From Entomortierella parvispora (taxonomy: Eukaryota > Mortierellomycota > Mortierellomycetes > Mortierellales > Mortierellaceae): DNA of 64,000 nucleotides. The notes under the pieces are model-generated. The model had not been told where the DNA came from, did not search any database, and was given only the letters and a program-made list of their open reading frames with translations. Numbering within the stretch: the first letter of the stretch is position 1; every line of letters begins with the position of its first letter. The stretch covers positions 2,232,001 to 2,296,000 of the forward strand of contig OY752143.1 of the NCBI GenBank assembly GCA_963573315.1. The letters run 5' to 3'. The translations under genes and the position numbers were made by a program. This document shows positions 35,486 to 47,800 of this stretch, piece by piece.

Positions 35486-37896
35486 ATGTCGCCCCAACAG
35501 CATGCCTTCAATGCCAACAGAACTCCCATCTTTCTGTGTCTCCTCCTGGGTCTCGTCACTTTCTGTACGCTGCTCTCGACAGAGACTGTGGTGGCTGCTC
35601 CAGCAGTTGTGCAGCCCCGCTCTTTAGAAAGCAAAAGACAAACACCCTCGCAAGACATGCATCGCGCGCACTTGATTCTCGCCGACAATGTCTTTTCTGA
35701 TATTGAAGACATCCTCGACTCACCAGATATGGATCCGTGCCAAATGTGTCTAAAGGGAATGTCTGTAGCACAGAACTTTTCCCGAGAATCACCAGAGCTT
35801 GTCCCCGGGGTACTCAGGTCTCTATGCGCCCAATACAAAGTCATGCGCTTGGATTCTTGCGATGGTAAGAAGGGTTGAAAGCCCATCTTGCAGTCAATGG
35901 TATTGGATTTCTCTTTGTATCTTTTGGCCAAACAATCCATATGTACGAACCCTGTGTGTTGTACATGCCAAATTAGGATTAATGGAAAGGCTCGGTCCTG
36001 AGCTTGCAAACATCTTTTCGGTAATGGACCTCGAAGGCTCGGATGGCTACTACGCTTGTGCGTACTCATTCCCTGGATCCTGCCCTGTCCCTGTTCATGA
36101 GCCCAAGCCAATTACATTCCCAAAGCCCAAACCAGCGGACGCGAAACAACCTGCTCCGAGTGGTGAGGCGATTCAAGTTTTACATTTTTCTGATTGGCAT
36201 GTCGATCCTTTTTACCGCGAAGGGACTGAAGCGCTATGTTCACATAATATTTGCTGTCGAGACTTTGGACGGTGGAACGATCCCGGGCCGATCAAGAAGA
36301 AGGCTTCCAAATGGGGAGAGGGCAAGTGCGATACGCCCATTGCCCTTGGTATCAGTGCCATGGAGGCGATAAGTCGCTTTGTGCCGAACGCATCTTTTGG
36401 CTTGTTCACAGGAGATATCGTGAGTCATGATACCTGGCTCATCACAGAACAATATGTAGCAGACCAAGAGGCCGAGAGCTACAATCTCTTCAAGAAGTAT
36501 TTGCTCGACCTCAAATTGTATGTTGCACTTGGAAACCACGATTCGTACCCGGCGGATCAGACTCCTGGGCCATCGAGGCCCGAATTTTATTCCACTCAGC
36601 AATGGTTAGTGAAAATTGGCGGTTCAATTGACTACTTCCTCTCGTGAGTGAATGCCCTTTCCCTGACTGTAGTGGCTCTTGTCGTGAATAGGCTTTATGA
36701 CCATGTGGCTAGTATTTGGGAAAAGAATGAATGGATCAGCTCGGTTGAAGCTGAACACGCACGATCCCATAACGCCATGTTCATGACCCGACCCATGGAT
36801 GGACTCAAGTTGATCACCTTGAACACGGACCTCTATTACGTGCGCAACTATTTCACGATGTTGGATACTGAGCAAGATGACCCTAGTGGCATGTTCCACG
36901 ATTTGATCCTGGAGTTGCAAGACAGTGAAGACCGCCAGGAGAGAGGTAATGCTTCCTGTACAGCTGGCAACTCTAAAACTTTGAGTGTGTCATGTTGACT
37001 TATATGTGCTCTCCTTTACTCTTAGTTTGGATAATCGGGCACATGGCACCTGTAACAAGATCACTACCTCGGTCTTCTGTATTATTCCAAAAGATAATTG
37101 CGAGGTATTCGCCGCATGTCATTGCTGGAATCTTCACAGGTCATTTTCACCAGGACAAATTTGTCATTGTGCATGACCCAGATGAACAAGAGCAATCGCT
37201 CGAGTCTGCAATCAATGTTGTGTATGAAGGGCCAAGCATCACACCCCTTGATCATGGCAATCCTGTAAGTTCATGGACAATTGGCTTACCCTACAAGAGA
37301 CCCTTGGTCGGTTCTAACACTCAATTTTTTCGCATTTTGCATGATTTAACAAGGCAATTCGATGGTATGACATTGATGCCAAAACATTCTCAGTCCTTGA
37401 TTCACACACAGTTATCACGGACATTATCAGTAACTCTGCCTATTGGGACGAAAACAATCTCGAGCCCGAATGGAATCTGGAGTATTCTGCAAAGTCCACC
37501 TATGGTGATCCTGATACGCCTCTTGGAGTTCACGAACCATTGAGCCCTGCATTTTGGTACAATGCGGTGGAGAGAATGAAGGATGATCGCGAGCTGTTCA
37601 AGACTTATTGGACTTACGAGTCCAAATCATCCGCCGAGGCCGATGCTTGCCACAAGGACTCTGCGTGCGAGCAACAGTCCCTCTGTCAGATGCAGGCCGC
37701 AACAGTCATCCAGTCCGACGCTTGCGTGGCTGAAAGCAAAGAACAACACCCGAAGAAGAAGGTCAAGAAGGCAAAGTATGCGACGACACGTTCTGGGCGG
37801 GAGAGTCAAGCCGAAGACTACATACTGCAGAGAGGTATTGTAGAAAATCTTGAGCATCGACAGGCGGCTTTGCGCGCGCGCAGAGATGACCTGTGA
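35486..37896 (+). CDS. Acid sphingomyelinase-like phosphodiesterase, secreted
   Basis: Five exons (35486-35864, 35977-36604, 36692-36945, 37026-37264, 37354-37896) encode 680 residues. Residues 1-38 form a signal peptide (FLCLLLGLVTFC...VVAA). A saposin-B domain with six Cys (CQMC, LCAQ, DSC, YYAC, GSC) spans about 85-165. The calcineurin-like metallophosphatase domain follows, with its metal ligands in order: FSDWHVDPFY (Asp199, His201), FTGDIVSHD, ALGNHDSYPADQTP, IGHMAP and TGHFHQD. This matches SMPD1-type enzymes, which use two zinc ions to cleave sphingomyelin to ceramide and phosphocholine. In fungi the natural substrate may be another phosphodiester. The C-terminal ~100 residues are Cys-rich then Lys/Arg-rich (KKKVKKAKYATTRSGR) and exceed the usual family end. 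N-glycan sites (NRT, NFS, NAS) are present. Confidence 0.94.
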
Positions 37897-40800
37897 GGTG
37901 CCAGTGATAGATATCTATCTATATATGTATACTATATAAAGCAGAGAAAGCAGGCTTACTGTCATAAAGGATAAAAAAGAAGGGAGGGGTCCGTGATAAG
38001 AGCTTCAGACTTCTTCTTTCAGCCCGGCCTTCAAGAACATGTAGTCTCCTTTGATTTGTTCGCCAACTGTTGTCGAAGAACATCACTAAAAGGTGAACCT
38101 CAAGAGGTTCTGGGTTGTCGCAAAATGACAGCTTCTGTCGTTAACTTTACCAGAAGAGGAACTGACGGTAGTCAAGGGATCAACGATGTCCTGGAGGAGA
38201 TTTTGGCTACCAGATCCAGAAAAAGTAGCGTAGATGTGGGTAAGCTGTGTCAATTCCTCTGCTTCTATGGCCGTAGTGGCTGAACTTTTTTTTCACTCTT
38301 GATAGACTCAAGTTGATGGATGCATGCAGATGATAATTGAGTGTTGTCGTGTCGGGCTACATATTCGGCGTTTGTTTGTAACGTCTTCACCATTTTCAGT
38401 CATGGACGGAGGCAGTTTGACACCATAGCTGAGAAGCCCATGGTGATAAATTGAACAGTAGTATTTAATGGGGATGACAGAGGATCCTAAGGTTTGAATG
38501 AAGGCCGTCATCAAAAAAGCTTTTGGCTTTGAGAACGATCTATCTCCTTTCTTGACTGTTTTCCAGCTTCCTGCCTGGCCGGACTTTGTCACTCTCGCCA
38601 GTTTCTCACGGATTCAATTTAGCAATTGTCGTTTTGTAGCGTGAACTACACCTTTGAACAGCATCAGTTGATTTTTCATATGACACCGCAAGTCCACCCT
38701 GCCTCTTGTTGCCACTCGTTGAGGAGGTCATGGTCATTGATCGCCATCAGTTAAGGGGCCCATTTGTGAATCCTATAAATAAATCCATCACTTTTCGTCA
38801 CTCTTGGCAATCACCTCTCTTCCAGCCTTTTTTTGTCTTCCCTTCTCGATGATAGCCTGGAAAGTGGAATTCCTGAACAATCCATCCACACTTTCACATC
38901 CATCCCATACTCCTGTTGTTGTTTTTCTTTTTCCCCTTTCTTCCTGTCCCTTCTTTTGCGCTCTCATGTTGTAATGACCAGTCGTCGTTCAACATTTCCG
39001 TGCACGCGACATTTCTGCTGCGCTATCATCTTCACGTTGACTGATTTCTCTGTTTTTTTCCTCGACCCTTCCTTAGAAAGAGTGATTGCCTTGGTCCTGG
39101 CCTCGGTCCCGGTGCCTCTGACAAGCATCAGCTCAACAGCTCAATACTGTGCTCTTGAGTGATGTGTCACCCTGTATGTGAATACAAACGGCTTCTCTCA
39201 AAAATCTCATAGCCTTTGTCCTTTTCTTCTTGAGTAACTCTGTAGGCTATCCCACGTCGACCTGCTCTTCCGTCGTGACCAACCTTCCTTTGCGTTGTGC
39301 GTATGGAAAGGTAAAGTCAAGGTGGGTCCTGTCTCTTGCTCTTCTTCCTTCCGGTGGAGGTTGAAGGGGCTTTCGCGTTTCTTGTCCCGGAAACAAGGAC
39401 AAAAGTGTGATCTGCAACCTGTGTCCCAACTGCCGCCTTCTTAGTAGCAACAGAATCCGGAAGGTGGACTAAGAGGTTTATTCCCCCTCCTCCTTTGTGG
39501 CTGTCAACACCTATACAGTTCGGGGGCCTACCTATTTGGTGCTAATAGCAGAGGGATGAGAAGGGTCCAAATGGAATCCTTCAAGATGGAGCCACCCTTG
39601 GACTTTTCGTAGGCGTGTGTTACTTCTCGGTGCTTGCTGCTCCCTTCGGGTTTGAGGATACTTCCCTTGATATTTCACACAAGGGCCTGGAGCAACTCCT
39701 TCCGGCAACGATCAAGTCGATCGTCTCCATGGGTCGAGCCACTTGTGGCAATACCATTTTAGTCCATCGCCCAGTTATCCTGGATGGTGGCTAACCGTAT
39801 AGTGCAGCAGCCTTTGGCCGGCAACGGAAATCGAAGCGTCGCACTAATACACCCATATACTAGCAGTCCTTTCTGGCAGAGGATTACCGTGCCAGGGATT
39901 GAAGCGTATATATGGTTCGCGAGTTGACATCCCTGGATAGTCCACCCAGTCCTTCAACAGGCCAAGTGGATCCCATTTTTCTGATCTTTGATAGTTCTGA
40001 CCGCTTTGCTCTGGCAACAGAAATCGGTGGTTGGTTCTCTCGAGGTGACCCTGAAGATCTTACGTCTTTCTCTCAGGGATGGAGAAGTGAAGCGTGATTT
40101 TTACCCTGACCGTTATAGCGCTTTTCCTCAAGGATGGGAATTGCGTGGTGTGGAAACCTCCTTGTCATCCCTTTATCAGGTGTTCTGTGAGATTTCGAAA
40201 GAAGGGCTATGGGTTGCAAGTCTACACCTGTTTCTTTTTCTGCAAACAGGAAGCAACGAAACTCCTTTTGGTTTCCTCAATAGATCTTACGTCTTTCTTG
40301 GAAAGGGCAACAGCGGCGCAAATGGTTGTATGGTTGATGGGTGACTTGATTTTTTGATCTGGTGGTCGACGAAAGTTGTGGGGATTATTACACCGACTGT
40401 CTCTATTATCGTCATTCAATGACAATCTGTTTTTGAGGTGCGATGGCCTGCCACCTACTCGTTGGCGCGCCCTGCACAACTTGTTTCTTTCTTGGTAAGA
40501 GAAAAAGAAGCTGGAAATCCTGCAGTACCAGTAAGTATCTCAGCACAAATGTTACTGATTTATACTGTGCATTCAATTGATCTTTCGATTCATTTCAATG
40601 CCTTCAGCTGTCAGGTCAGTAACCTATCTTTCGTCAGAAAAGATCCGTCAGAAAAGATCTGTCAGAACAGATCCGTCAGAACAGATCCGTCAGAACAGAT
40701 CCGTCAGAACAGATCCGTCAGAAAACGACACCCTCTTAGTCTGGGCTCATATTCTCGGTCTTGCGCGCAGTAAAGACTATATCACGTTACAATCCGGGAA

Positions 40801-41034
40801 ACGGATGCTGGAAACATCCAAGGCCCTACGGCAACAGTACGCAACTGAGTCGGCCATCTTTGCGAGGTAGGACGCAAGGTCGACCTGGATGGAATTGAAC
40901 TTTCTAACATCGGGTTCAAGAGGCCTGGTGTCGACGCGATGGACATTACTGTCTAGTGCAGAAAGAATATTCAGCTTGGTCGATGCCCCTAAGAGCAGCA
41001 CCGGCAGTACGGTGTGCAGGAGCCGTCGGTGACC
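37897..41034. other. 3.1-kb gene-poor region downstream of the ASM-like gene
   Basis: Short open frames only. Two have mixed protein-like composition (37993-38283 and 40438-40773, plus strand) but no recognisable domain. The region contains the 14-bp tandem array at 40638-40721 and a 16-bp direct repeat at 40056-40071 and 40283-40298. I found no transposase, reverse transcriptase or terminal repeats. It may be a decayed insertion or ordinary spacer. Confidence 0.5.
40638..40721. repeat. 14-bp tandem repeat, six units
   Basis: Six adjoining 14-base units of consensus AACAGATCCGTCAG. The first two are variants (AAAAGATCCGTCAG, AAAAGATCTGTCAG) and the last four are identical. A partial TCGTCAG precedes the array. 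Unit length is not a multiple of three, so a coding role is unlikely. Confidence 0.92.
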
Positions 41035-41437
41035 ATGGGAGATGTGGTCGGTGAGTGCAGCAAAATAGTACCCCTTCTAGCGTAAGAGTATTGTGCTAAG
41101 CTCTCATGGTCCCTTGTCATCTAACGCTCTCCCTCCCTTCCTTTCTACAAAGGCTTTGTTGGCGTCTTTTACCAATTGGCCAAGATGGGCGAGTCATGGA
41201 TTGTGGCCTACGAATATCCATCTTCCTACAACTTTATGGTAAGTATAGTAATCACCTCAAAGGTAATGTTAAGTAAGATAAGACAAGGAGCGGGTACTTA
41301 GTCTCCACTCTTTCTAGGAACACCTCGAAGAAGAAGCACCAAAGATATGGCAACAGCAGCAGCACAGCGGCACAGCAGAGCAAAGGAGATTGGATTGCAA
41401 GCAGTTGTCAGTCCACGATCAACCACACCTCCCTTGA
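41035..41437 (+). CDS. Hypothetical small spliced protein
   Basis: Three exons are proposed (41035-41050, 41153-41238, 41318-41437), giving 73 residues. Support comes from three in-phase features. The ATG sits in ACCATGG context. The two donors are strong (GTGAGT, GTAAGT). The acceptors are good (TACAAAG, TTTCTAG), and all frames stay open across both junctions. The protein starts MGDVVGFVGVFYQLAKMGES, continues WIVAYEYPSSYNFM and EHLEEEAPKIWQQQQ, and ends Q/H-rich. The first half is hydrophobic enough for a short membrane helix. I do not recognise a family. The frame is also open upstream of this ATG for ten codons (EQHRQYGVQEPSVT), so a longer 5' part is possible, but no clean upstream exon could be joined. 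Confidence 0.45.
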
Positions 41438-41678
41438 AGCGCAAAGTAACCTTCTCGCCAAGGTGAAAGCAGATCTTATAGGAAACTTCTTGTCCTTTTC
41501 AACAAGACAATCGAGCGTTATCATAATTGACTGTTTGTTGCAGTTGTTGCTCTTCCCTTTGTACTCAACCTGCGGCTTGGGAAAGATCTCAGGAGAAAAT
41601 CCAGCCTTGTCCTGAATAAAGGAATAATTTTTCATAGAGCACCTGTTCATTACAAAAACACTTGACGTTTCCTATATT

Positions 41679-42068
41679 CTATACTAAAAGCGCAAGGATG
41701 GTGGCCACCAACAGAGGCGCGCCAACTGAACAAGTGTGAGGCAGTCTTTGCATCATCTTCATTCCAAGGCATTCCAAGAAATTGGAGTGACCAAGCTCCT
41801 GTCTTCCTCCGAGATTTAATCTGTTGTACGACGGACTGTCTTGCAAGTTGCAGCCAACTTGAGCAAAAGAAGGTGGCTTAGCCCAAAACTTCCATGCGCT
41901 TGAGGGATCGCATTGTGCCTTTGCGCATGCCAACATTGTGCCCTGACAACCCTCCACCATTTCTGCCTCTGCCTCTTTTCTTCGCCACGCATTCGGACGA
42001 GAAAACATCAGGACCGCATACAATCCCAGACGTTTGACCACGAATTCAGTCCAGGGCCTCAGGGACAT
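41679..42068 (-). CDS. Doubtful ORF, Cys-containing with hydrophobic C-terminus
   Basis: An ATG-led frame of 129 residues. It has six cysteines in the C-terminal two thirds (CQGTMLACAKAQC, VGCN, LECL, HTCS) and ends in the hydrophobic SVGAPLLVATILALLV, which resembles a GPI-attachment tail. It lacks a convincing signal peptide, so a missing upstream exon or chance are both possible. The ATG is 76 bp from the divergent FIP1 start, which is tight. Convergent with the 73-residue gene. Confidence 0.22.
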   Translation of the reverse strand: MSLRPWTEFVVKRLGLYAVLMFSRPNAWRRKEAEAEMVEGCQGTMLACAKAQCDPSSAWKFWAKPPSFAQVGCNLQDSPSYNRLNLGGRQELGHSNFLECLGMKMMQRLPHTCSVGAPLLVATILALLV

Positions 42069-42143
42069 CTCTCCCTAGAACATACATCCTCCTACGCGGC
42101 CAGTAGTCCAAGCACCCAGGGACTATCTTTCACTGCGTCCAAC

Positions 42144-44540
42144 ATGAGCTCAAACATACCGGATGACGATGACGAGTTCCTCTACGGCGGCGCATCAGGA
42201 TCTACCAAAGAAGACTCGGCTCACAAAGACAATGGTATGCCTCCGATTAAATCAGTTGGAGCAAATTCGTCACCCAAATTCTAGTGATGTCGTCGCGTTT
42301 CCAACAATGCATAGCCTTGAACCTAACTCTCTTGTTCTTGTTACCATAGCCGTTGACAGCGAAGCATTCGACCTCTATGGAGTAGAAGAGGAGTCAGGGT
42401 AAGCGCTTTTACTTTTTTTATTTTATTTTTTTTTGATGTTGGCGCTCTATCACCTGTGAGATACGTTGGCGTCCTAAATGAGATTTTTTATTGTATGAAT
42501 AGATCGACAGGAGAAGCGTCTGCAGATGCCCCAAAGAAGACCAGCGGCGACTCGAAGGACCAAGACGGAGGAGAGTCAGATGAGAATGATGGATCAGATG
42601 AAGAATCCGAAGAAGACAGCGATTCTGTAAGTTTACTCTCTGTATTTGATTCAGTAAGACTTAATAACTACGTTGACTGACCTCTACTTTGCTATGCCTT
42701 TGCGAAACCAGGATATTGAGATTGTTATGGATGATGATGAGGACAGTAAACCGGATGCGGCCTCAAAGTAAGAGATATCATGCTCATTTTTATAAACAGG
42801 GCTCCAATGTACAGTAAGGTGACGGCACTAACGCATATTATACAGGCAAACTGTTGTAAATATCAAATCATCCACGCTACCGGCCAAACCAGGAACGACT
42901 ACAGTCACCAATGCCAATGGCACAGTGGAGGTCATTGCGGCAACAAAGCCAGGTGCGGTTGATATTAATGCTGTCGGATCCATCGATGGCGTCGAGCTGT
43001 ACGACGTGGACCTGGATGGCTCTGATGACAAGCCATGGAGGAAGCCAGGTGCCGATCTTACAGACTACTTCAACTATGGATTCAATGAGACGATCTGGAG
43101 AGCATACTGCCAAAAGCAGAAAATGATGCGCGACAATCCATTTGGCGGAAAGGTAATGACCGATATGAACATTGAAGGATGATTGGCATGATTTCTGAGG
43201 TACTTGAATGGTCACTAATAGCATTTGGGTGTTACCCGTTAGGGATTTGAGTTGGATCCCAAGATTTTGATGGAAATGCCCGAGCTCGCCCTTGGTATGG
43301 CAGGAATGGCAGGAATGCCTGGTATGATGCCTGGGATGCCCGGGATGCCCGGGATGCCAATGATGCCAGGAATGCCGGGAATGGGGATGCCAGGCATGGG
43401 CATGCCAGGAATGCCAAATATGATGGGGCGCGGGATGCCCAATATGAACATGAACATGAACATGGGCAATATGATGAACCCCATGAATCAGCGCGGTGGT
43501 GCCGGTGCAGGACGTGGAGGCCGTTACATGGGTCCTGGAGGACCTGGAGGACCCGGCGGGCCTGGTGGACCATCGCGACAAGATATTGGCGGACGTAATG
43601 ACCAAAGCCCTTCCTTCCCACGCAAGAACAGCATTGGTGGACCAGATGATAACAACACAAACGAAGGACAGGGTTTCCAATCCGGAAACAGTGGCCCACC
43701 ATACTTTGGTGGAGATGGACAGGGCGGCTTTAATCAGGGAAGCTTCCGAGGAAGTGGCCGAGGAGGCATGGGCAATGCAGGCGGCGCCGGTCGTGGACGC
43801 GGTGGTCAAGGCATGGGCCGTGGCCAAGGCAACTTTAATCAATGGGATGCACCAGCTTTTGGAGGAGGAGGAGGGGGATTCCAAGGAGGTCGCGGATTCA
43901 ACCAAGGCGCGAACCCTCAAGCTCAGGGTTTCCTGGGGCAGCCAGGACCCGGCAAACCCTTGATTGAACGCGATGACAGAGATGATCGTCGCAGTCGCAG
44001 CCCTAACAGCAATGACCGTGATCAGCGAGAGGTTCGCGACAGCGGACGAGGAGACCGTGGCCGTGACCAGAGTCGAGACCGTAGCACGCGCGAGCGCGAG
44101 CGCGGAGGAGATCGTGATAGCAGCCGGGTTTCAAGTAGAGACGGCAGTGGTCGCGGTAGCAGTCGCGAGCGCGGCTCAAGGAGCGATAGAGATCGGGACC
44201 GCGATCGCGATCACCATAGATCAGACAGGGACCGGTCCGATCGGTATGATCGGTCAGAGAGATCGGACGACCGCCGAAGTGGCGCCACCAAGGATAGGAG
44301 CCAGTCTGAGAAGGACAAGGTAATGCAGGGGACAAGGCGTGTGCGCTAGTCTTGCAATGGGGGCTTTTTTATTGGCATCATCTCGTTATCTCTGTGTCCT
44401 TTTTTTTAATGCCTCTTTTTTCCACCTCTTCTGCTTGTACGTGTGATTAGGAGCGATGGGATCGCGAGGACGAGATGAGTCGGAAGAGGGGCGCGAGCTC
44501 CACGCCCAGGGACGACGAGCGGAAACGCGGCCGATACTAG
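42144..44540 (+). CDS. FIP1: Fip1, pre-mRNA 3'-end processing factor
   Basis: Seven exons (42144-42234, 42350-42398, 42503-42626, 42712-42767, 42846-43152, 43243-44319, 44451-44540) encode 597 residues. Residues 1-105 are acidic ([10 protein letters not shown]...[18 protein letters not shown]), a zone that in Fip1 proteins contacts poly(A) polymerase. The diagnostic Fip1 motif is at about 169-200 ([20 protein letters not shown], then TIWRAYC). It binds the zinc fingers of Yth1/CPSF30 in the polyadenylation machinery. Next is a Met/Gly/Pro repeat region (PGMPGM units, about 220-285), a Gly-rich RGG-like part, and an Arg/Asp/Ser-rich segment as in animal Fip1. The last 30 codons ([14 protein letters not shown]...) depend on removing the final intron (44320-44450); reading through would end at [15 protein letters not shown] follows at 44572. 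Confidence 0.94.
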
Positions 44541-44861
44541 GTTTCTGCGGTGCATATGATTTGTAGAAAAGAATAAAGAAGAAAGAAAACAAAAGAGAAT
44601 TCATAGAGGCGGACCAGCAGCGTTGCATGTGGTGCCCAATGCTCTTGTCTGCTTGCTTGTCTGCCTGTTTCCTCTCTCTTCTCTCTCCTTTTCTTTTTCC
44701 TTTTCCTCTCTCACTCTCTGCTCTCCCTTCACCACTGCTCCTCCTCCTTCTCCGCAACCACGTTCCACCACTTGCTCGTCTCCTCCCTCACTCACCTACA
44801 CCACCTCAGGAAAAAAAAACGAAAATACTCACCTCAACACGGAGAGACCCTCGGCTGTTTA
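44541..44861. other. Intergenic between FIP1 and the P5B ATPase gene
   Basis: A 321-bp stretch holding the FIP1 3' UTR and a strongly C/T-rich promoter or leader (44640-44800) for the ATPase. No gene was seen. Confidence 0.45.
44572..44577 (+). terminator. Poly(A) signal of FIP1
   Basis: AATAAA lies 32 bases after the FIP1 stop codon. Confidence 0.45.
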
Positions 44862-47800
44862 ATGGTCCACACCCAATCCCATGACCCCCTTTCGCCCCGA
44901 TTGCTCGACCAGGACAATGTTGATTCTATAAACCCGGCTGTTTCTGCAGGGACTGCCGTCTCTCGAAACAGGACGTCCTCCACCGCCACCGTCACCGCAC
45001 TCTCCTTTGAACCAGCGCTCCAATCGCACGACCAGCACCAGCGATTCAACCACCCTCGTCCAGGAGACTCGAATCGAGCTCATCCTCCAAAGTCCTTCTC
45101 ATTCAGCTCGATTTCAACGCGTGATGAAGACGAGGATGAGGACGGGGACGACGAAGACGACGAAGAAGAAGACGAGGACGTAGGAGACGAGCTCCAGTCT
45201 GTCCTGGCGGCAGTGGTGCAGGGTCGACCCAAGCCCAACAAGAAGCCGACGTTTCTCGGTAAGTCCGCTTGCCGCTCAACATGGAGTATGGAGTTGGAGG
45301 GTGCCTTTCTCAGTCCCCCTGTATCGTATCCATATCCATTGGGCACCATGAGGGATCGAACGCTGGCTGGTTTGGTTGGTTGGTTGATTGGTCGTTTGGT
45401 TCGTTGTCCAGCCCCTGATCAGGCCCAGTGGTGTGCCAAAAAGACCTGACGCAGTAACTTTGTTTGCTGCCCTGGGTAAAAACAAGAAACAAGAAAAAAA
45501 AAAAAAATTCAGAGCCCAAGGGGAACAGCAATCACGGAACTGACTCGGTCCTTTCTTTTTCTTGTTCTTGTCCTTACTGTACCTCTGAACTGCAGGACGA
45601 TCAGTGTACGAGAACAGCCGCAGCGTACAGCATGTCCACTTGGAGGAGGAGGATATCGAATTGACACTGAGCGGGTACTGCTTTGTCCAGTCGCGCATCT
45701 ACATGTACTACTTGGCCTGTCTTCTCACTGGCGGGATCGTCTTTCTGTTGGCGCGTTGGATGCCTCAACGGTACATCAAGTTCGTGGCGCGATCCTGCGA
45801 CATGGGCGAGGCGGAGGCAGTAGTAGTCGAGGTAAGCACGAAAGTACAGGACAGGAAAAAAATATGAAAAGCAGAAGTCTTGCTCTGCTGCTCGCATGTA
45901 CCATGACAGTCCTGCTACTCAGGTGTTTAAGGCTCTGGATGTGGAATGTGCGGCTAATCTGGTTATCCTACACTTCTTTCTTTATTCGATAGAACGGATG
46001 GGGACAACTGGAGACCCACACCGTTTTCACAAAGTATTACGGAGGACCCATTGACTCTGTCTTCAGTCGTTCTCAGCTGAACCAGGATCATGGATACGAT
46101 GAACAGCAGGGCACCAATATCCTTGTAAGATGTTGTTGGCAGAGTTGAATATCGGGGCGGCAGTCAGTCAGGTTTTGAAAAAGTGAACCTTTACTCATAA
46201 TGGATTTTGGATTCTCTCCGTTTTTAACTTCCTAGTCGGCGGGCATGCTGCATGACATGCGATATATCGACTACCAGTATATTCGTTTCATTTTCAACCC
46301 AGTCACCCAAACATTTATGCAAAACTCATCGTGGAAGGACCCAGAATGGTCAACAACCGCCAATTGCGGGCGTGGACTGGTCAGGGAAACTCATCAGGAG
46401 CGAACCATGGTCTTTGGTCAAAATGTCATTGACGTCCAGGAAAAGACTGCTGGTCAGCTATTGGTTCAGGAGGTGCTGCATCCGTTCTATATCTTCCAGG
46501 TCTTTTCGATGGCTCTTTGGTTTGCAGATGACTATTACTACTACGCAGCATGCATCTTTGTTATCTCCACGGTCTCTGTGTTTACCGAGCTGATCGAAAC
46601 CAAGAAGACTATGAGGCGAATGAGGAATATGTCCAAGTTTACCTGCAATACCAGGGTATTCCGATCTGGGCTTTGTACGTATCCTCGACGGGTTCACAGT
46701 TCGAAGCAGAGATAATTGGTTCCAAAGCACTGATATACTATCTCTTCTTTTCATGGATGGATACCTGTAGGGCGCATCATGGGATCAGAGGAGCTAGTGC
46801 CCGGAGATGTTTTTGAGATTACAGACTCAGAACTTGCTGTATTTCCCTGCGATGCCGTTCTCTTGACTGGAGATTGCATTGTGAACGAGAGCATGCTGAC
46901 GGGAGAATCCATCCCTGTTTCCAAGGTGCCCGTGACAGACAAGGCGTTACAGCTTTTGGATTTGTCCCTTGCCAATATACCCACCGATCTCGCTCGCCAT
47001 TTCCTTTTCTCTGGTACAAAGATTGTTCGAGCGCGACCTGGAGCAGCCAACCAAAAGAGACGTCTCAGCACCGAAGATTCTGAATTTGGAATGAAGCAAC
47101 CTATGCGAGGACTCGCCATGGTTGTGAGGACAGGATTCAATACCACCAAAGGCAATCTGATACGCTCAATGCTCTTCCCAAAGCCAAACGACTTTCAGTT
47201 CTATCGGGACTCTTTCCGGTTTATTGGGATCCTGGCCTGCATCGCTTTTTGCGGCTTCTTGGTTTCGACAGTCAACTTCATCAGAATTGGCGTGCCCTTC
47301 CGTCTGATGTTTATCAAAGCGCTGGATCTGATCACTATTGTTGTACCTCCAGCACTACCTGCCACCATGTCCATTGGAACTAGCTTTGCTATCGCGCGTC
47401 TCAAGCGATCCAGCATTTTTTGCATCAGCCCGACTAGAGTCAACATTGGCGGAAAGATCAACTGCATGTGCTTTGACAAGACGGGAACGCTCACAGAGGA
47501 GGGCCTCGATGTGCTCGGAGTACAATGTCCAGACAGCGAAACCGGCAACTTTGGACCGCTGCATCAAAAAATCGAGGAGGTTCAGTCCGCGCCAGAGTCG
47601 TTGGCTGAAAAGAGCACATCTCTAGTACACGCAATGTCTACCTGTCATTCTGTAAAGTCTCTGAACGGTGAGCTCATTGGCGATCCATTGGATCTCAAAA
47701 TGTTTGAGTTTACTCGGTGGATCCTGGAAGAGGGAGGTCTCGGTGCGAGGACCTCCAGCGTTTCGGAGACGGCCCATAATCGAGCTCAAGGAAACGGTGG

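Noticed and set aside
40638-40721. CRISPR-like array
   Set aside because: Units are directly adjoining with no spacers, only 14 bp long, and the genome is eukaryotic; it is a minisatellite.
37897-42143. Transposon or retroelement remnant
   Set aside because: No reverse transcriptase, transposase, integrase or terminal repeats could be seen on either strand.
42877-43920. 347-residue open frame antisense to FIP1
   Set aside because: A shadow of the repetitive Met/Gly/Pro and Gly-rich coding region; His/Trp/Ser repeats arise from the reverse complement of those codons.
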